This document shows, piece by piece, positions 46,490-57,555 of a DNA stretch of 64,000 nucleotides; the first letter of the stretch is position 1, and every line of letters starts with the position of its first letter. Source of the DNA: Cunninghamia lanceolata (lineage: Eukaryota; Streptophyta; Pinopsida; Cupressales; Cupressaceae); contig BSBN01001225.1 in the NCBI GenBank assembly GCA_027924645.1, forward strand, positions 15,146,001-15,210,000, given 5' to 3'. Below the pieces are notes generated by a model that ran no database searches, was not told the origin of the DNA, and saw only the letters and a list, made by a program, of their open reading frames with translations. The position numbers were made by a program, and so were the translations under genes.

Positions 46490-46945
46490 ATGAAGTGGCA
46501 AGATAGTGGTATAAATTTAAGTAGCATATGATACTTCACTGTGGTCTCGCGATAGTCAAGAGAATAACCGGCGGTAATGTGGTAAGAAAGAGTAGAGGAA
46601 AACAGTACATTGTGCCCCTATGGTGGCCTCAAGTGAGGCTTGTTGTATGGCGGTAAGAAGGAGCAGAGGAAAATAGTACACTGCGCCCATGTGACGGCAT
46701 CAAGTGAGGCTTACGATATGGCAGTAATAGGGAGCAGAGGAAAACAATACACCACATCCCCACGGCAGCCTCAAGTGAGGCTTGCAGTATGACGGTATAA
46801 GGAGTTTAAGTTATTTAAGTGTTGAATACCATGGCCCCGCGACAGTTTCAATGAAGGAGTGCAGTAGTGTAGTGAAAGGCTTCAAGTGATGTTTAATATA
46901 CCGTGGTCCCGCGATGGTCAAAGAAATAGTTTGCGGTACTGCAGC
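46490..46945 (+). repeat. ~71-bp tandem repeat, about six diverged units
   Basis: Clear units start near 46579, 46650, 46721 and 46792 with the pattern GCGGTAA.A.GGAGCAGAGG, then AAAA.A.TACA, then GCCTCAAGTGAGGCTT.C.GTATG. Earlier and later units are recognisable by (T)GGTC(C/T)CGCGA(T/C)(A/G)GTC. The repeat is GC-richer than its surroundings and each unit contains a small palindrome, GCCTCAAGTGAGGC. Confidence 0.8.
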
Positions 46946-46959
46946 AGGGAACAAGTCAT

Positions 46960-47886
46960 GGTGATATAGTTGAATTTTTGAGACAATATTTTTGAAATGG
47001 AGATGAACAAACTATGAACTTTCTTAGACACAGCCAAGCCATGACTTACTACCTCTACATTTTCCATAGAGTTGTCTTTATGGTAGAGATAAGTCAAGGG
47101 ATAATAGTTTGCAGTCATTACATTTCATGAAGGAGTGGGATTCTAAATAATTTTTGGTGTTGAGATACCCCTACTACCAAGATAAGAATCATGTGAGGAT
47201 CTACCTTAAGGCAATAAAGAGATACAAAGCTATGCCATGACTTACACCCCCTTAACAGCTAAACAAATATAATTAGAAGAAACAAAATAAAAGATCATTA
47301 ACCATGCTTAGACATTCACTTTAATTTTGCATCTATGGCCCATTGGCTCCAATAGTTGCCATCCTATCTTGTTTCTATTGTTGATTCTATGTGTTCCTCA
47401 GAGTCATAAAAGTAGACATGGTAGGCAACTCCATCGCAAGCAATCGATAAAATAATGAGCCCCCAAAGCCAAAGCATTGGAAGGCCTCATTTGGTTCAAA
47501 ATTGATAGTCATGACTTAGAAAATGACAGTCAATAGAATGGTAATAAAATCCTTGGTTGACACTTCACATTGGAAACTCATTTGTTAAAATAAGTCAAAA
47601 CAACAGACAATCACTACTAATCTCATTTTTTCAATGCCTATTGGTATCCTAGATGATATCACCATTAATAACATTTTGTGGATTGTGTCTAGATGTATGA
47701 TTTGTTTTAGCTTTTGGTATTATCCCATCTCCAGGGTCATATGCCTATCTTAGTAAGATATATCATTTCTCTTTGTCAAGCATCTTAGTGAAGCCTCAAA
47801 TTAGTTTTTATTTTTGCCCATAATGCTCTTCATTTGTGTAATAATGTTGGCCAAGGTGATATAGTTGAATTTTTGAGACAATATTT
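46960..47886. other. Segment bounded by a 32-bp direct repeat
   Basis: GGTGATATAGTTGAATTTTT followed by GAGACAATATTT occurs at 46960-46991 and 47855-47886. The 860 bases between have no recognised gene. It may mark a repair-type duplication around filler DNA. Confidence 0.55.
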
Positions 47887-48508
47887 CTCATTGGCTTGAT
47901 CAAATCAAAGAACACTTTTTCTGCCTTTTCTCCACTATTCTTTTATGAGCTGAGTAATTTCAAATTTGATTGCTATCATTTGCAATGCATTTCTACTGCA
48001 TTTCAATCTGAAACATTTGATCCATTGTTGGATTGTTGTCACCTTTACAGACATAAAAAATGTACCTGTTCTAATATATTGAACTTATGACAAGTCAAAG
48101 TGGGTTGTGCTCGTTTAGTAGCTAGTTGAAATTTAATTTGAATGTACTGCTTCTTGATGTTCCCCTTGACTCATTATCATTTTTGTTTATTATCTTGCTT
48201 TTTGGCTAGCAACAAACATGTGATGCATCTGTTGTGATGTCCTATGGATGGTGGCTTTTTCCAAATTATTTTCAAACTATTTTAAGTTCTAGATGTACAC
48301 CTTATGGAGACTTATGGCATATTTATATGCTTAATTTTTTTTCAAGGTTATAGTGAGTTGATAAATGCAATTATTCCAAAGGTAGTGGAAATAATTTTGG
48401 AAAAATTATCTAAGTTCTCTCTTAATGTTCAGATTTGTATAATTTTTGATTTTGTAGATTTTTAATAGCCTTGTTTGAGGAGTCTTAGAAATTGGTTTCA
48501 ATTTATAG
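47887..48508. other. Probable captured intron upstream of the uL2 exon
   Basis: AT-rich, T-rich sequence ending TTTCAATTTATAG, a good 3' splice site, directly before the uL2-coding segment. No upstream uL2 exon found in it. Confidence 0.4.
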
Positions 48509-48764
48509 GGTAAATCTTCCATCTGGAGCTAAGAAGATTGTGCCAAGTAGTTGCAGATCCATGATTGGTCAAGTTACTAGTGGTGGAAGGACAAAAAAGC
48601 CAATGCTCAAAGCTAGCAATGCATATCACAAATATAGGGTCAAAAGAAACTGTTGGCCCAAGGTTCGTGGTGTGGAAATGAATCATGTTGAGCATCCTCA
48701 TGGTGGTGGCAATCATCAACACATTGGTCATGCCAATATTTTACATTGTACAAAGAAGGCTTAG
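48509..48764 (+). pseudogene. Captured exon of ribosomal protein uL2 (RPL8)
   Basis: The segment reads [20 protein letters not shown], then [34 protein letters not shown] and [16 protein letters not shown]. This is the highly conserved C-terminal half of cytosolic uL2, including the peptidyl-transferase-proximal [11 protein letters not shown] loop. Similarity begins right after an intron acceptor and ends at 48734. A foreign tail (NILHCTKKA) then runs to a stop at 48762-48764. Few substitutions from the consensus suggest fairly recent capture. With neither start nor true C-terminus it cannot make a ribosomal protein. The intron border shows capture from genomic DNA rather than cDNA. Confidence 0.9.
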
Positions 48765-49405
48765 CATGTACACATACTTAATCATAATTAAACAATTATA
48801 GAGCTCTGATTATTTAAAATTGTCGTCTTTTAGTTTCCTTTTTCTTTAGGTTGCTTTGTGTCAACAATTTATGGGGACCAGGTTGTAAACCATGTTTCCT
48901 ATTATTGTTTCTTATCATTAGTGGTTTAATCTTGATTCAAAATTTTGGGAAAGACTTCAAACTAGGTTGTAATCCTTGTTTCCTTGTATTGTTTGGGGCT
49001 TATTTTAGGCTATCATATTAATTGACTTTGTTATTTTTTATTCTTTCTTGAGTGCTTGTTATTTGTTTTCAAATCATAGAAATGGCAAAAAGATTGATGA
49101 TTTCTTAGTATTATAAACTATGAACTTTCTATTTTAAAAAAAGTAATAATCATCATACTAAAAGGACATTTTAGTTAGACGATCATCAGGGAGAGAAACA
49201 TTTGAAAGGGTGACTTCCATATCACAGAAAAAATGCTAGAAACCCTAGATTGATCTGCAAGCTTGTCACTTGGGCATTTTAAGCCAAGATGAACCACCTA
49301 AGATGACCCCAATTAAGAAAAATCAAACCCCATTTTAGCAACAAAGCATATTGAATACTCTTCAGAACACACCGACACTAGTATTAATAACCAATACTTC
49401 AACAC
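48765..49405. other. CACTA interior 3' of the uL2 exon
   Basis: AT-rich DNA. Two similar phrases (GGTTGTAAACCATGTTTCCT near 48882 and GGTTGTAATCCTTGTTTCCT near 48965) suggest a local duplication. No gene recognised. Confidence 0.4.
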
Positions 49406-49410
49406 AATAA

Positions 49411-50784
49411 TGTTGCAAGTATGGGCCTAACCGGTGTTGTCATTGATGTTAACATACTCCTGTTGCATTAATGATAAGGATTGGATGAGTTGTATGCTGA
49501 GGATATTGAGAAAATTAGTCCTATCAGGAACAGAGAAGAACAGTGAAGACAGTAAGGTAAAGATTCCAGCTAAGATGAAGATCAGAGGTTGCACATCAAT
49601 GGGTTTGTAGATATGTGTCCAAAGGTGATCCAGTAAAGATTTGAGAGGTCTGCATGAAGATTACAAGAAGTTATGGCCATATGAGTAAAATTGGTTCTGG
49701 CAGATGTTCAGAGGTGACAAAGTGACACAAATAGGTCCAGAGAGATCCAGAAATGCAATATCTTATTCTGTGGATTTGGTGGAGTGTTTGGGAAGTCAAT
49801 GTGAATTGACAACTCAATTGGTTCGTGGTCTGGAGGTCCGCAAGCATCTATTCCAATATGATAGTGATGAGAGACTATGTTCTTGAGGTTCCAGATGAAG
49901 GAGAGAATGATTTCAGTAATCAGAAGTAGTGTGGATGTTCTTGGTGATTCAGGAAAGCTTGTGGAGGTCTTTGGATTATGTCCAGTTCATGTTGGTGGTC
50001 TGCATTGAAGATTGAGCTCGTAATTGAAGGATTACTTCTGGATGATGATGTTCTTCCTAAACTTAGCCGACTAGATGAGTTACACATCATGCAGATGATC
50101 TTAAAGATGTTCTGTGAAGCATGGCATGTTCCTCAAAGAAGATTGAAGTCTCAGATCTATGTAGCTAATAGTGTGTTGATCCGCGTGAAGTCTTTTCATA
50201 ATTAGTCATGTTGCATTTATGTATTTGCTCTGTAAAGTATGCCGACTTGGATGATTATCCCAAAGTCGATGTCTTGTATAAATAAGAGTTGTGAAGTCAT
50301 TTCAAAAGTATCTTGTAGAGATGAGAGTGTGGTAGAGAGGAGCAGAGCGAAAGGCAGAGCATAAGTATTGAGATTAAATGGAACTAACTCAAGCATGGTG
50401 AAGATGCTATTCTTCAGTTCAAGTATGTAATATTTATTATTCTGTAGACAATGTGTCTCCTGTAGGCAGTGGGCCTCTTGTGAGCAGCGTGCTTGGGCAG
50501 TGAGCCCTAATTGGTATGTGCCATTTGTTCTTCTTATTCTTTTAACAGAGAATATAATCTTGGGTTAGTCACCCCATGGTTTTTCTCTTAACCGGGTTTT
50601 TCACATTAAAATCTTGGTGTCATATGTGTTAATGTGTTTCTGCTCTTGAATTGTTGCATTATGTTTCCATGATTGATCTATTATTATGTTGCTGAATTAC
50701 AAGAAGGATTTAAGTGATTAATAGGAAGAAAGTTTTAGGACAACTGATTCACCCCCCTCTCAGTTGTCTGTCTTGAATCTAACA
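49411..50784 (+). repeat. 5' LTR of the nested copia element
   Basis: 1,374 bp from TGTTGCAAGTATGGGCC to TCTTGAATCTAACA. Includes GATTCACCCCCCTCTCAGTT near its end. Confidence 0.96.
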
Positions 50785-50786
50785 AT

Positions 50787-50798
50787 TGGTATCAAAGC
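50787..50798 (+). other. Primer-binding site of the nested copia element
   Basis: TGGTATCAAAGC, two bases after the 5' LTR; complementary to initiator tRNA-Met as in most plant copia elements. Confidence 0.9.
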
Positions 50799-50840
50799 TA
50801 AGTTCCTCTAAAAGAGCTTAACTGCTTGAGGAGATCCAGG

Positions 50841-53800
50841 ATGTCTTCCTACAAGAAGGATAGTCCAAGGTTTGATGGAACCAATTACACTCTTTGGAAA
50901 AGCCGCATGGAATGTCACTTGCAATGTATGGGAATGAAATATTAGATCATGGCTTCAAAAAAGTATGTTCCTCCACAGAATGGTCCAAGAACTGTAAATG
51001 AAGTTAGAGATGCTGAAAACAATCTTTGGGCTAAAGAAACTCTACTAAGTGCCTTATCTAATTCAGAGTTGACAAATGTTATAGATCTAAAAACTGCATA
51101 TGAAATTTGGGAAAAACTAGAACTTCTGCATGAAGGAGACAAATATGTTAAATGTGCCAAACTATAAAGTCTGAAAGGAAAATTTGAAAACCTGAAGATG
51201 AGTGAAGATGAAAATATCACTACATTTATGCCAAGAGTAAATGAACTTGTTTGTGGCATTAGATGTGCTGGTGGAATCTTGGATGAAGATGAGATTGTTG
51301 CCAAAGTTCTCAGATCCTTACCTACTTCTTACAAATACAAGGTTGCTGCTATTGAAGAATTCAGGTCTTTTTCAAATATCACAAGAGATCAATTGGTTAG
51401 AAAATTAGCTGCATTTGAATTGGCCAAGTTTGGAGATGCACCCCCCAAGACTGAATCTGCATTCAAAGCTAGTGCCTCTGTAAAAGGAAAACAAAAGTTT
51501 GATCCAGGAGAGAACTCTTCAAAGAAATTATCATGGTATAAAAAAGAAAGAAAAGATCTGGAAGAAGATGAAGCAGAAGCTGCTCAACTTGAAGCCCTTA
51601 TTGCAAAAAGGCTGCCAAGAGGATCCAAAAATTATGAAGGAAAGTTGCCCTTCAAATGTTTCAACTGCAATAAGATTGGTCATTTTGCCTCAAGATGTCT
51701 GGAAAGATTTTCTAGGGCAAATCCAAATAGATCAAGATTCCAAAAGAAATGTTACTATGTTCATGAAGATGATGATGATGGAGTAACAGATGATGAATCA
51801 GAGACAAGAAACAAATCCAGAAGTGACTGGGTGTTTATTGCCATCAAGGAAGAAGATCCAATGCCCTCTGAATCTGTCAATCATAAAATAGAAAGAGCTC
51901 TGGCTGCCCAAGTTGAAGAAAAGGATGACTGGGTCATTGATAGTGGATGCTCCCACCATATGACAGGTGACAAAAATAAGTTCATAGATTTGGAAAGATA
52001 TGAAGGAGGAGTGGTAAAATTTGGTGATAATTCTACTGGCAAGATCAAAGGTAGAGGAACTATTTCTTTTGATGGAAAGAACAAAACCAGTAATGTACTG
52101 TATGTTGAAGGTCTGAAGCACAATCTTCTCGGTGTTAGACAATTGGTGGAGAAAGGCTATAATCTTTGATTCAAAAATGGAAAATGTTAGATCTTTGAAA
52201 GTTCTGGAATAGAGATCGCATCTGGTACTCAAACAAAAGGTAATATATTCCACTTGGTTGGTACTAGTAAAAGTTGTTTATTTGTTCAAATTGATCAGAG
52301 TTGGTTGTGGCATAGGAGAATGTGTCATGTGAATTTTGATAATATCATCAAGATAAGCAACACTCAGGCTATAAGAGATCTTCCAAGACTGGTGATACCT
52401 ACTAATAGTTTGTGCAAAGAATGTCAGTTGGGTAAGCAAAGTAGAGTCACATTCAAAAGTAAGGAATAGTCTTCTACCGGATTGTTGGACTTAGTTCATA
52501 CTAATCTATGTGGTCTAGCAAGAATCAGGAGTTTGCAAGGTGATAGATACTTCATGTTATTAATTGATGACCACTCTCGGATGATGTGGGTGACTTTTCT
52601 AAAAGAGAAATCTGAGGCTCTTAAGAAATTCAAAATATTCAAGGCTATGGTAGAGAATGAAACTAGATTAAACATAAAATGTCTTAGGTCTGACAGAGGT
52701 GGAAAATTCACATCTGGAGAGTTCATAGAATTCTGTGAGAAACATGGGATAAAAAGATAGTTGTCTACTCCAAGGACTCCATAGTAGAATGGAGTAGTGG
52801 AGAGAAAGAACTGGACCATCCAGGAAGCATCTAGAACCATGATGATGGAAGCAAATGTTCCTCAGATCTACTGGAGAGAAGCTGTAAGTACTGTTGTCTA
52901 TACTCTTAATCAAGTACAAATTTGAAACAATACTGGTAAGACCCCTTATGAACTCTGGTTTGGCATCACTCCCACTGTGAAGTATTTTAGAGTCTTTGGT
53001 AGCAAATGTTATATTAAAAGAGATGAAGACCTTGGCAAATTTGATGCTAGAAGTGATGAAAGAATATTCTTGGGTTATTCTACTCAAAGCAAAGCATACC
53101 GGTGTTATAACAAGAGATTGAGAAAGATTATAGAAAGTACAAATGTGAAGGTTGATGAAGGTATTGAAAAATCTTCAAGGTTTTATAAATATGATGAAGA
53201 TGATCAAAATAATGTTTTGGTCCAAGAAGTCCAAGCCCCTTCTGAAATTCAGATCCAGATTGGTCTAGAGGATCAGGAAGAAGAGATAAGTTTGAATGAG
53301 CCTGTTCAAGAAATAGAAGTGCAAGAAATTACCAAAACTCCTAGGTATGTAAGACTGAATCACTCTAAAGATCAGATCATAGGTGATAAAAGCAAAGGTG
53401 TTCAAAAAAGAAGAAATATTGCTCAAGACTCAGAAACATATTGTCTGATTTTAAAGATTGAACCAAAGACAATGAATGAAGCATGCAATGATGAAAGTTG
53501 GACTAAAGCAATGAAGAAAGAGTTGATGCAAATTGAGAAAAATCACACTTGGGATCTTGTTCCCAGACCTAGCAACAAAAATGTGATTGGAACCAAATGG
53601 GTCTTCCAGAATAAACTAAATGAAGATGGTGAAGTAGTCAGAAACAAAGCTAGATTGGTCTGCAAGGGTTATTCCCAAGTAGGAGTTGATTTTGAAGAAA
53701 CTTCTGCTCTGGTGGCAAGAATTGAAGCTGTCAAATTATTTCTTGCCTTTGCTGCCTTCAAGGACTTCAAAGTATATCAGATGGATGTCAAGTCTACCTT

Positions 53801-54990
53801 CCTGAATGGTGACTTGGAAGAATAAGTTTACATTGAGCAACCAGATGGATTCCAATTGTCTGATCATGGTGATATGGTCTGCAAGTTGAAGAAAGCACTA
53901 TATGGACTCAAACAAGCCCCAAGAGCCGGTATGAAAGACTGGATAAGCATCTTTTGAAGATTGGTTTCAACAAAGGTACTACTGATAGTAATTTGTACTT
54001 CAAAATTGATCATGAAAATATCTTGATTGTTGAAGTATTTGTTGATGATATCATTTTTGGAGGAAGAGATAGTATGTGTAAAACTTTTGCAAATCAAATG
54101 AAAAGTGAATTTGAGATGTCCATGTTTGGGGAAATGAATTTCTTCTTGGCTCAGGAAATCATTCAAACAAAGAAAGGAATCTTCATTTCACAGACCAAAT
54201 ATGTGAAAGAATTGATGAAGAAATTTGGGATGGAAGACTCAAAACCAATGAGTACTCCCATGGCAACCGGATGTAAATTGAGCAAAGATGATGACTCTCC
54301 TAAGACTGATCAGAAAAAGTATAGGTCAATGATTGTAGGACTATTGTATCTCACTCAAACTAGACCTGACATTATGAATGTTGTTGGTCTTGTTGCTAGA
54401 TTCCAAGATGATCCTAAAGAATCTCATGTCATGGCAATCAAGAGGATTCTTTGATATCTAAAAGGGACACTTGAGTATGGTTTATGGTAGCCTAGAGATC
54501 ATGATTTCTCTCTTCATGCATATACAGATGCGGATTGAGCAGGAGATGTGGATGACCAGAAGAGTACTAGTGGTGGAGCATTCTTTTCAGGGAAAAGATT
54601 GGTTTCTTGGCTGAGCAAAAAACAAGAGGCAATATCTCTATCCACTACAGAAGCAGAATATATTGCAGTAGCAGGTAGTTGCACTCAAGTATTATGGATG
54701 AAGCAAATGCTAAGAGACATCAGAGTGGAGTATGAGGAACCTATCACAATCTTCTATGATAATTCAAGTGCAATAAATATATAAAAAATTTGATGTTGCA
54801 TTCAAAGACAAAACATATATCCATCAAGTTTCACTTTTTGAGAGAGCAAGTGAACAAGAATGAAGTCAGATTGGAGTTTGTTCCCTCCAAGGATCAGATT
54901 GCAGACATTTTTACTAAACCTCTACCTAAGGACTCTTTTGAGTATCTTAGGGAGAAGTTAGGGGTTATTACCCCTCCAGTTCTGAATTAA
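50841..54990 (+). pseudogene. Copia gag-pol polyprotein, degenerate
   Basis: The frame starts at ATG 50841 (MSSYKKDSPRFDGTNYTLWK, gag). The zinc knuckle CFNCNKIGHFASRC lies at 51657-51698 and the protease DSG within WVIDSGCSHHMTG near 51939. The integrase zinc domain (HRRMCHVN, then CKECQLGKQ) lies at 52310-52440. In the core the first catalytic Asp is Asn (HTNLCG), while LRSDRGG and NGVVERKN keep the other two acids. RT shows [20 protein letters not shown] and FVDDIIFGG; RNase H ends with TKHISIKFHFLREQV. In-frame stops occur at 50943, 51168, 52167, 52467, 52758 and 53823, plus others. Single-base deletions near 53927 and 54785 change register. Confidence 0.93.
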
Positions 54991-55288
54991 GGTGCACTGA
55001 TGTGCATTAGTCTGATGATACTCAAAGCCATATCTTGTGGTTTGGATTGATGATGGCAATCTGCTACTCAGGGGGAGCAGTTGGTATGATTCTGAGTGAT
55101 GCAAGTATGTGCCCTTTGATATTGATGTCAAAGGGGAGAGAAGACATGTGAAAAACAAAAAGTGGTTGTTGATCAAAGGGGGAACAGTAAAGGAAGAGAA
55201 GACATGTGAATGATAGGGGAAGTTCTTGTCTTGATGGTTAAAACAATTTTTCACATCATATGTTGCCATCAATGACAAAGGGGGAGAT
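54991..55288 (+). other. Copia 3' untranslated tail with polypurine tract
   Basis: Several G-rich tracts (CAGGGGGAGC, CAAAGGGGAGAG, CAAAGGGGGAAC) precede the main tract AAAGGGGGAGAT at 55277-55288, directly before the LTR. Such multiple tracts are usual in this type of copia element. Confidence 0.8.
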
Positions 55289-56664
55289 TGTTGCAAGTAT
55301 GGGCCTAATCGGCATTGTCATTGATGTCAACATACTTCTGTTGCATTGATGATAAGGATTGGATGAGTTGTATGCTGAGGATATTGAGAAAATTAGTCCT
55401 ATCAAGAATAGAGAAGAACAATGAAGACAGTAAGGTAAAGATCCCAGCTAAGATGAAGATTAGAGGTTGTGCATCAAAGGGTTTGTAGATATGTGTCCAA
55501 AGGTAATCCAGTAAAGATTTGAGATGTCCGCATTAAGATTACAAGAAGTTATGGCCATATGAGTAAAACTAGTTCTGGCAGATGTTTAGAGGTGACAAAG
55601 TGACACAGATAGGTCCAGAGAGATCTGAAAATGCAATATCTTGTTCTGTAGATTTGGTGGAGTGTTTGGGAAGTCAATGTGAATTAACAACTCAATTGGT
55701 TCATGGTCTAGAGGTCCACAAGCATCTATTCCAATATGACAGTGATGACAGACTATGTTCTTGAGGTTTCAAATGAAGGAGAAAATGATTTCAGTAATCA
55801 GAAGTAGTGTGGATGTTCTTGGTGATTCAGGAAAGCTTGTGGAGGTCTTTGGATTATGTCCAGTTCGTGTTGGTGGTCCGCATTGAAGATTGAGCTTGTA
55901 ATTGAAGGATTACTTCTGGATGATGATGTTCTTCCTAAACTTGGCCGACCAGATGAGTTACACATCCTGTAGATGATCTTAAAGATGTTCTGCGAAGCAT
56001 GGCATGTTCCTCAAAGAAGATTGAAGTCTCATATTTGTGTAGCCGACAATGTGTTGATCCACATGAAGTCTTTTTGTAATTAGACATGTTGCATTTATGT
56101 ATTTGCTCTGTAAAGTATGCTGACTTGGATGATTATCCCAAAGTTGATGTCTTGTATAAATAAGTGTTGTGAAGTCATTTCAAAAGTATCTTGTAGAGAT
56201 GAGAGTGTGGTAGAGAGGAGCAGAGCAAAAGGCAGAGTAGAAGTATTGAGCTTAAATGGAACTGACTCAAGCATGGTGAAGATGCTATTCTTTAGTTCAA
56301 GTATGTAATATTTATTATTCTATAGACAATGTGTCTCCTGTAGGCAGTGGGCCTCTTGTGAGCAGTGCGTTCGGGTAGTGAGCCCTAATTAGCATGTGCC
56401 ATTTGTTCTTCTTATTCTTTTAACAGACAATACAATCTTGGGTTAGTCACCCCGTGGTTTTTCCCCTAATCAGGTTTTCCACGTTAAAATCTTGGTGTCA
56501 TATGTGTTAATGTGTTTCTGCTCTTGAATTGTTGCATTATGTTTCCATGATTGATCTATTATTATGCTGCTAAATTACAAAAAGGATTTAAGTGATTAAT
56601 AGGAAGAAAGTTTTAGGACAACTGATTCACCCCCCCCTCTCAGTTGCCTATCTTGAATCTAACA
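55289..56664 (+). repeat. 3' LTR of the nested copia element
   Basis: 1,376 bp, colinear with the 5' LTR. It differs by scattered substitutions, mostly transitions, and a slightly longer C-run near 56630. Confidence 0.96.
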
Positions 56665-56669
56665 AATAA

Positions 56670-57369
56670 TGACTATTTAGGGGACTAAACTGTGATAGGG
56701 CTGGCAGAAACTGAAATGGGTATTAAGCAATATAAGATTATTTGTTGTTTTCTTTTTAAAAAGTTTGCAAGGTTGGGGCAGTTCTCCTACAATTAGGTGA
56801 AACCCCGATCCTTCACAACTGAGCTTTGAAACCCTAATCCCTAATAAGAGTGGGGTATTGTTTGAGTATTAATAGTCACTAGATGAATTAGATTTCAATG
56901 TCTGTATTTATAGCATCTGGCAAATGGGCATAACTGAAATAGAGTACCAAACACAACAAAAAATTATAGTTTAAAAAATGCATGAATACCAGACCTACTA
57001 GTAAGGTTCCTTGGTGATTGAATGCAATGCATCTGGCCATGCCCTTCTCTAGAAACTCTTCTATCACTTCCAGGAAATCCCCCTGAAATGGGTCTGCCCA
57101 ATACAGACTTTAACAAAATATAATAAAATTAACATCTTCAAGCGATTGTGTTCTAATTCATCAATGCAAAAAGAGGGACATCAATGAGCCTTACCTATTT
57201 TTGAGTGTGAATTTAACCCCTGTACAGCACATCCAATGCATGAACAATCTCTTGAGCGTAGAGGCAGTCAAGTTTCTTTTGTTTGAATTAATTTTCATGG
57301 AAAATTTTCCCTCTCTAAATTTCCCTCTTTCCAATTTGAAATATTATTTTAATTTCCTCTCTTTCTAAT
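56670..57369. other. CACTA right interior, nothing recognised
   Basis: AT-rich sequence between the copia insertion and the right subterminal array. No coding signal. Confidence 0.4.
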
Positions 57370-57542
57370 TTTTACTTGTGTGACTAATTATTTAGTCATT
57401 TATAGCTGGTTTTTTTACCCACCATCAAATTAGTCATTTATTTAGTCATTTATAGTTGTTTTGCAAAACATGACTAGAATTTAATCATTTTTAGCTGTTG
57501 TGACTAAAAGTTTTAGTCACCTAGTCATTTATTTGCCAAAAT
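57370..57542. repeat. Right subterminal repeat array of the CACTA element
   Basis: ATTTAGTCATTTATAG occurs three times, with further TTAGTCA(T/C) and GACTAAA copies, the same motif family as at the left end. Confidence 0.85.
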
Positions 57543-57552
57543 TCTACTAGTG
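57543..57552 (-). repeat. Right terminal inverted repeat of the CACTA element
   Basis: TCTACTAGTG, the exact reverse complement of the left end, followed by ACT. Confidence 0.9.
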
Positions 57553-57555
57553 ACT

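Larger units (their letters stand above)
49411..56664 (+). mobile_element. Complete-structure Ty1/copia retrotransposon nested in the CACTA element
   Basis: LTRs at 49411-50784 and 55289-56664, target duplication AATAA on both sides (49406-49410 and 56665-56669), a primer site after the 5' LTR and a polypurine tract before the 3' LTR. Domain order gag, protease, integrase, RT, RNase H is that of copia. Several stops and two single-base frameshifts make it non-coding as it stands. LTR divergence looks modest, a few per cent by eye. Confidence 0.96.
42212..57552. mobile_element. CACTA (En/Spm) transposon carrying host gene fragments (Pack-CACTA candidate)
   Basis: The left end CACTAGTAGA (42212-42221) and right end TCTACTAGTG (57543-57552) are exact inverted copies. 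Both are flanked by ACT (42209-42211 and 57553-57555), the 3-bp target duplication expected of CACTA elements. Subterminal clusters of TTTAGTCATTTAT-type motifs sit inside both ends, as in En/Spm, where they bind the TNPA-type protein. Without the nested copia element (7,254 bp plus its duplicated 5 bp) it is about 8.1 kb. I see no TNPD-type transposase on either strand. The interior holds PPR-DYW pieces, a uL2 exon, tandem repeats and a fold-back, so it is a non-autonomous gene-capturing element. Confidence 0.88.

Noticed and set aside
42720..57370. CACTA transposase (TNPD-type) inside the element
   Set aside because: No frame on either strand shows the expected transposase or zinc-finger motifs; the long frames are copia pol or unrecognised.
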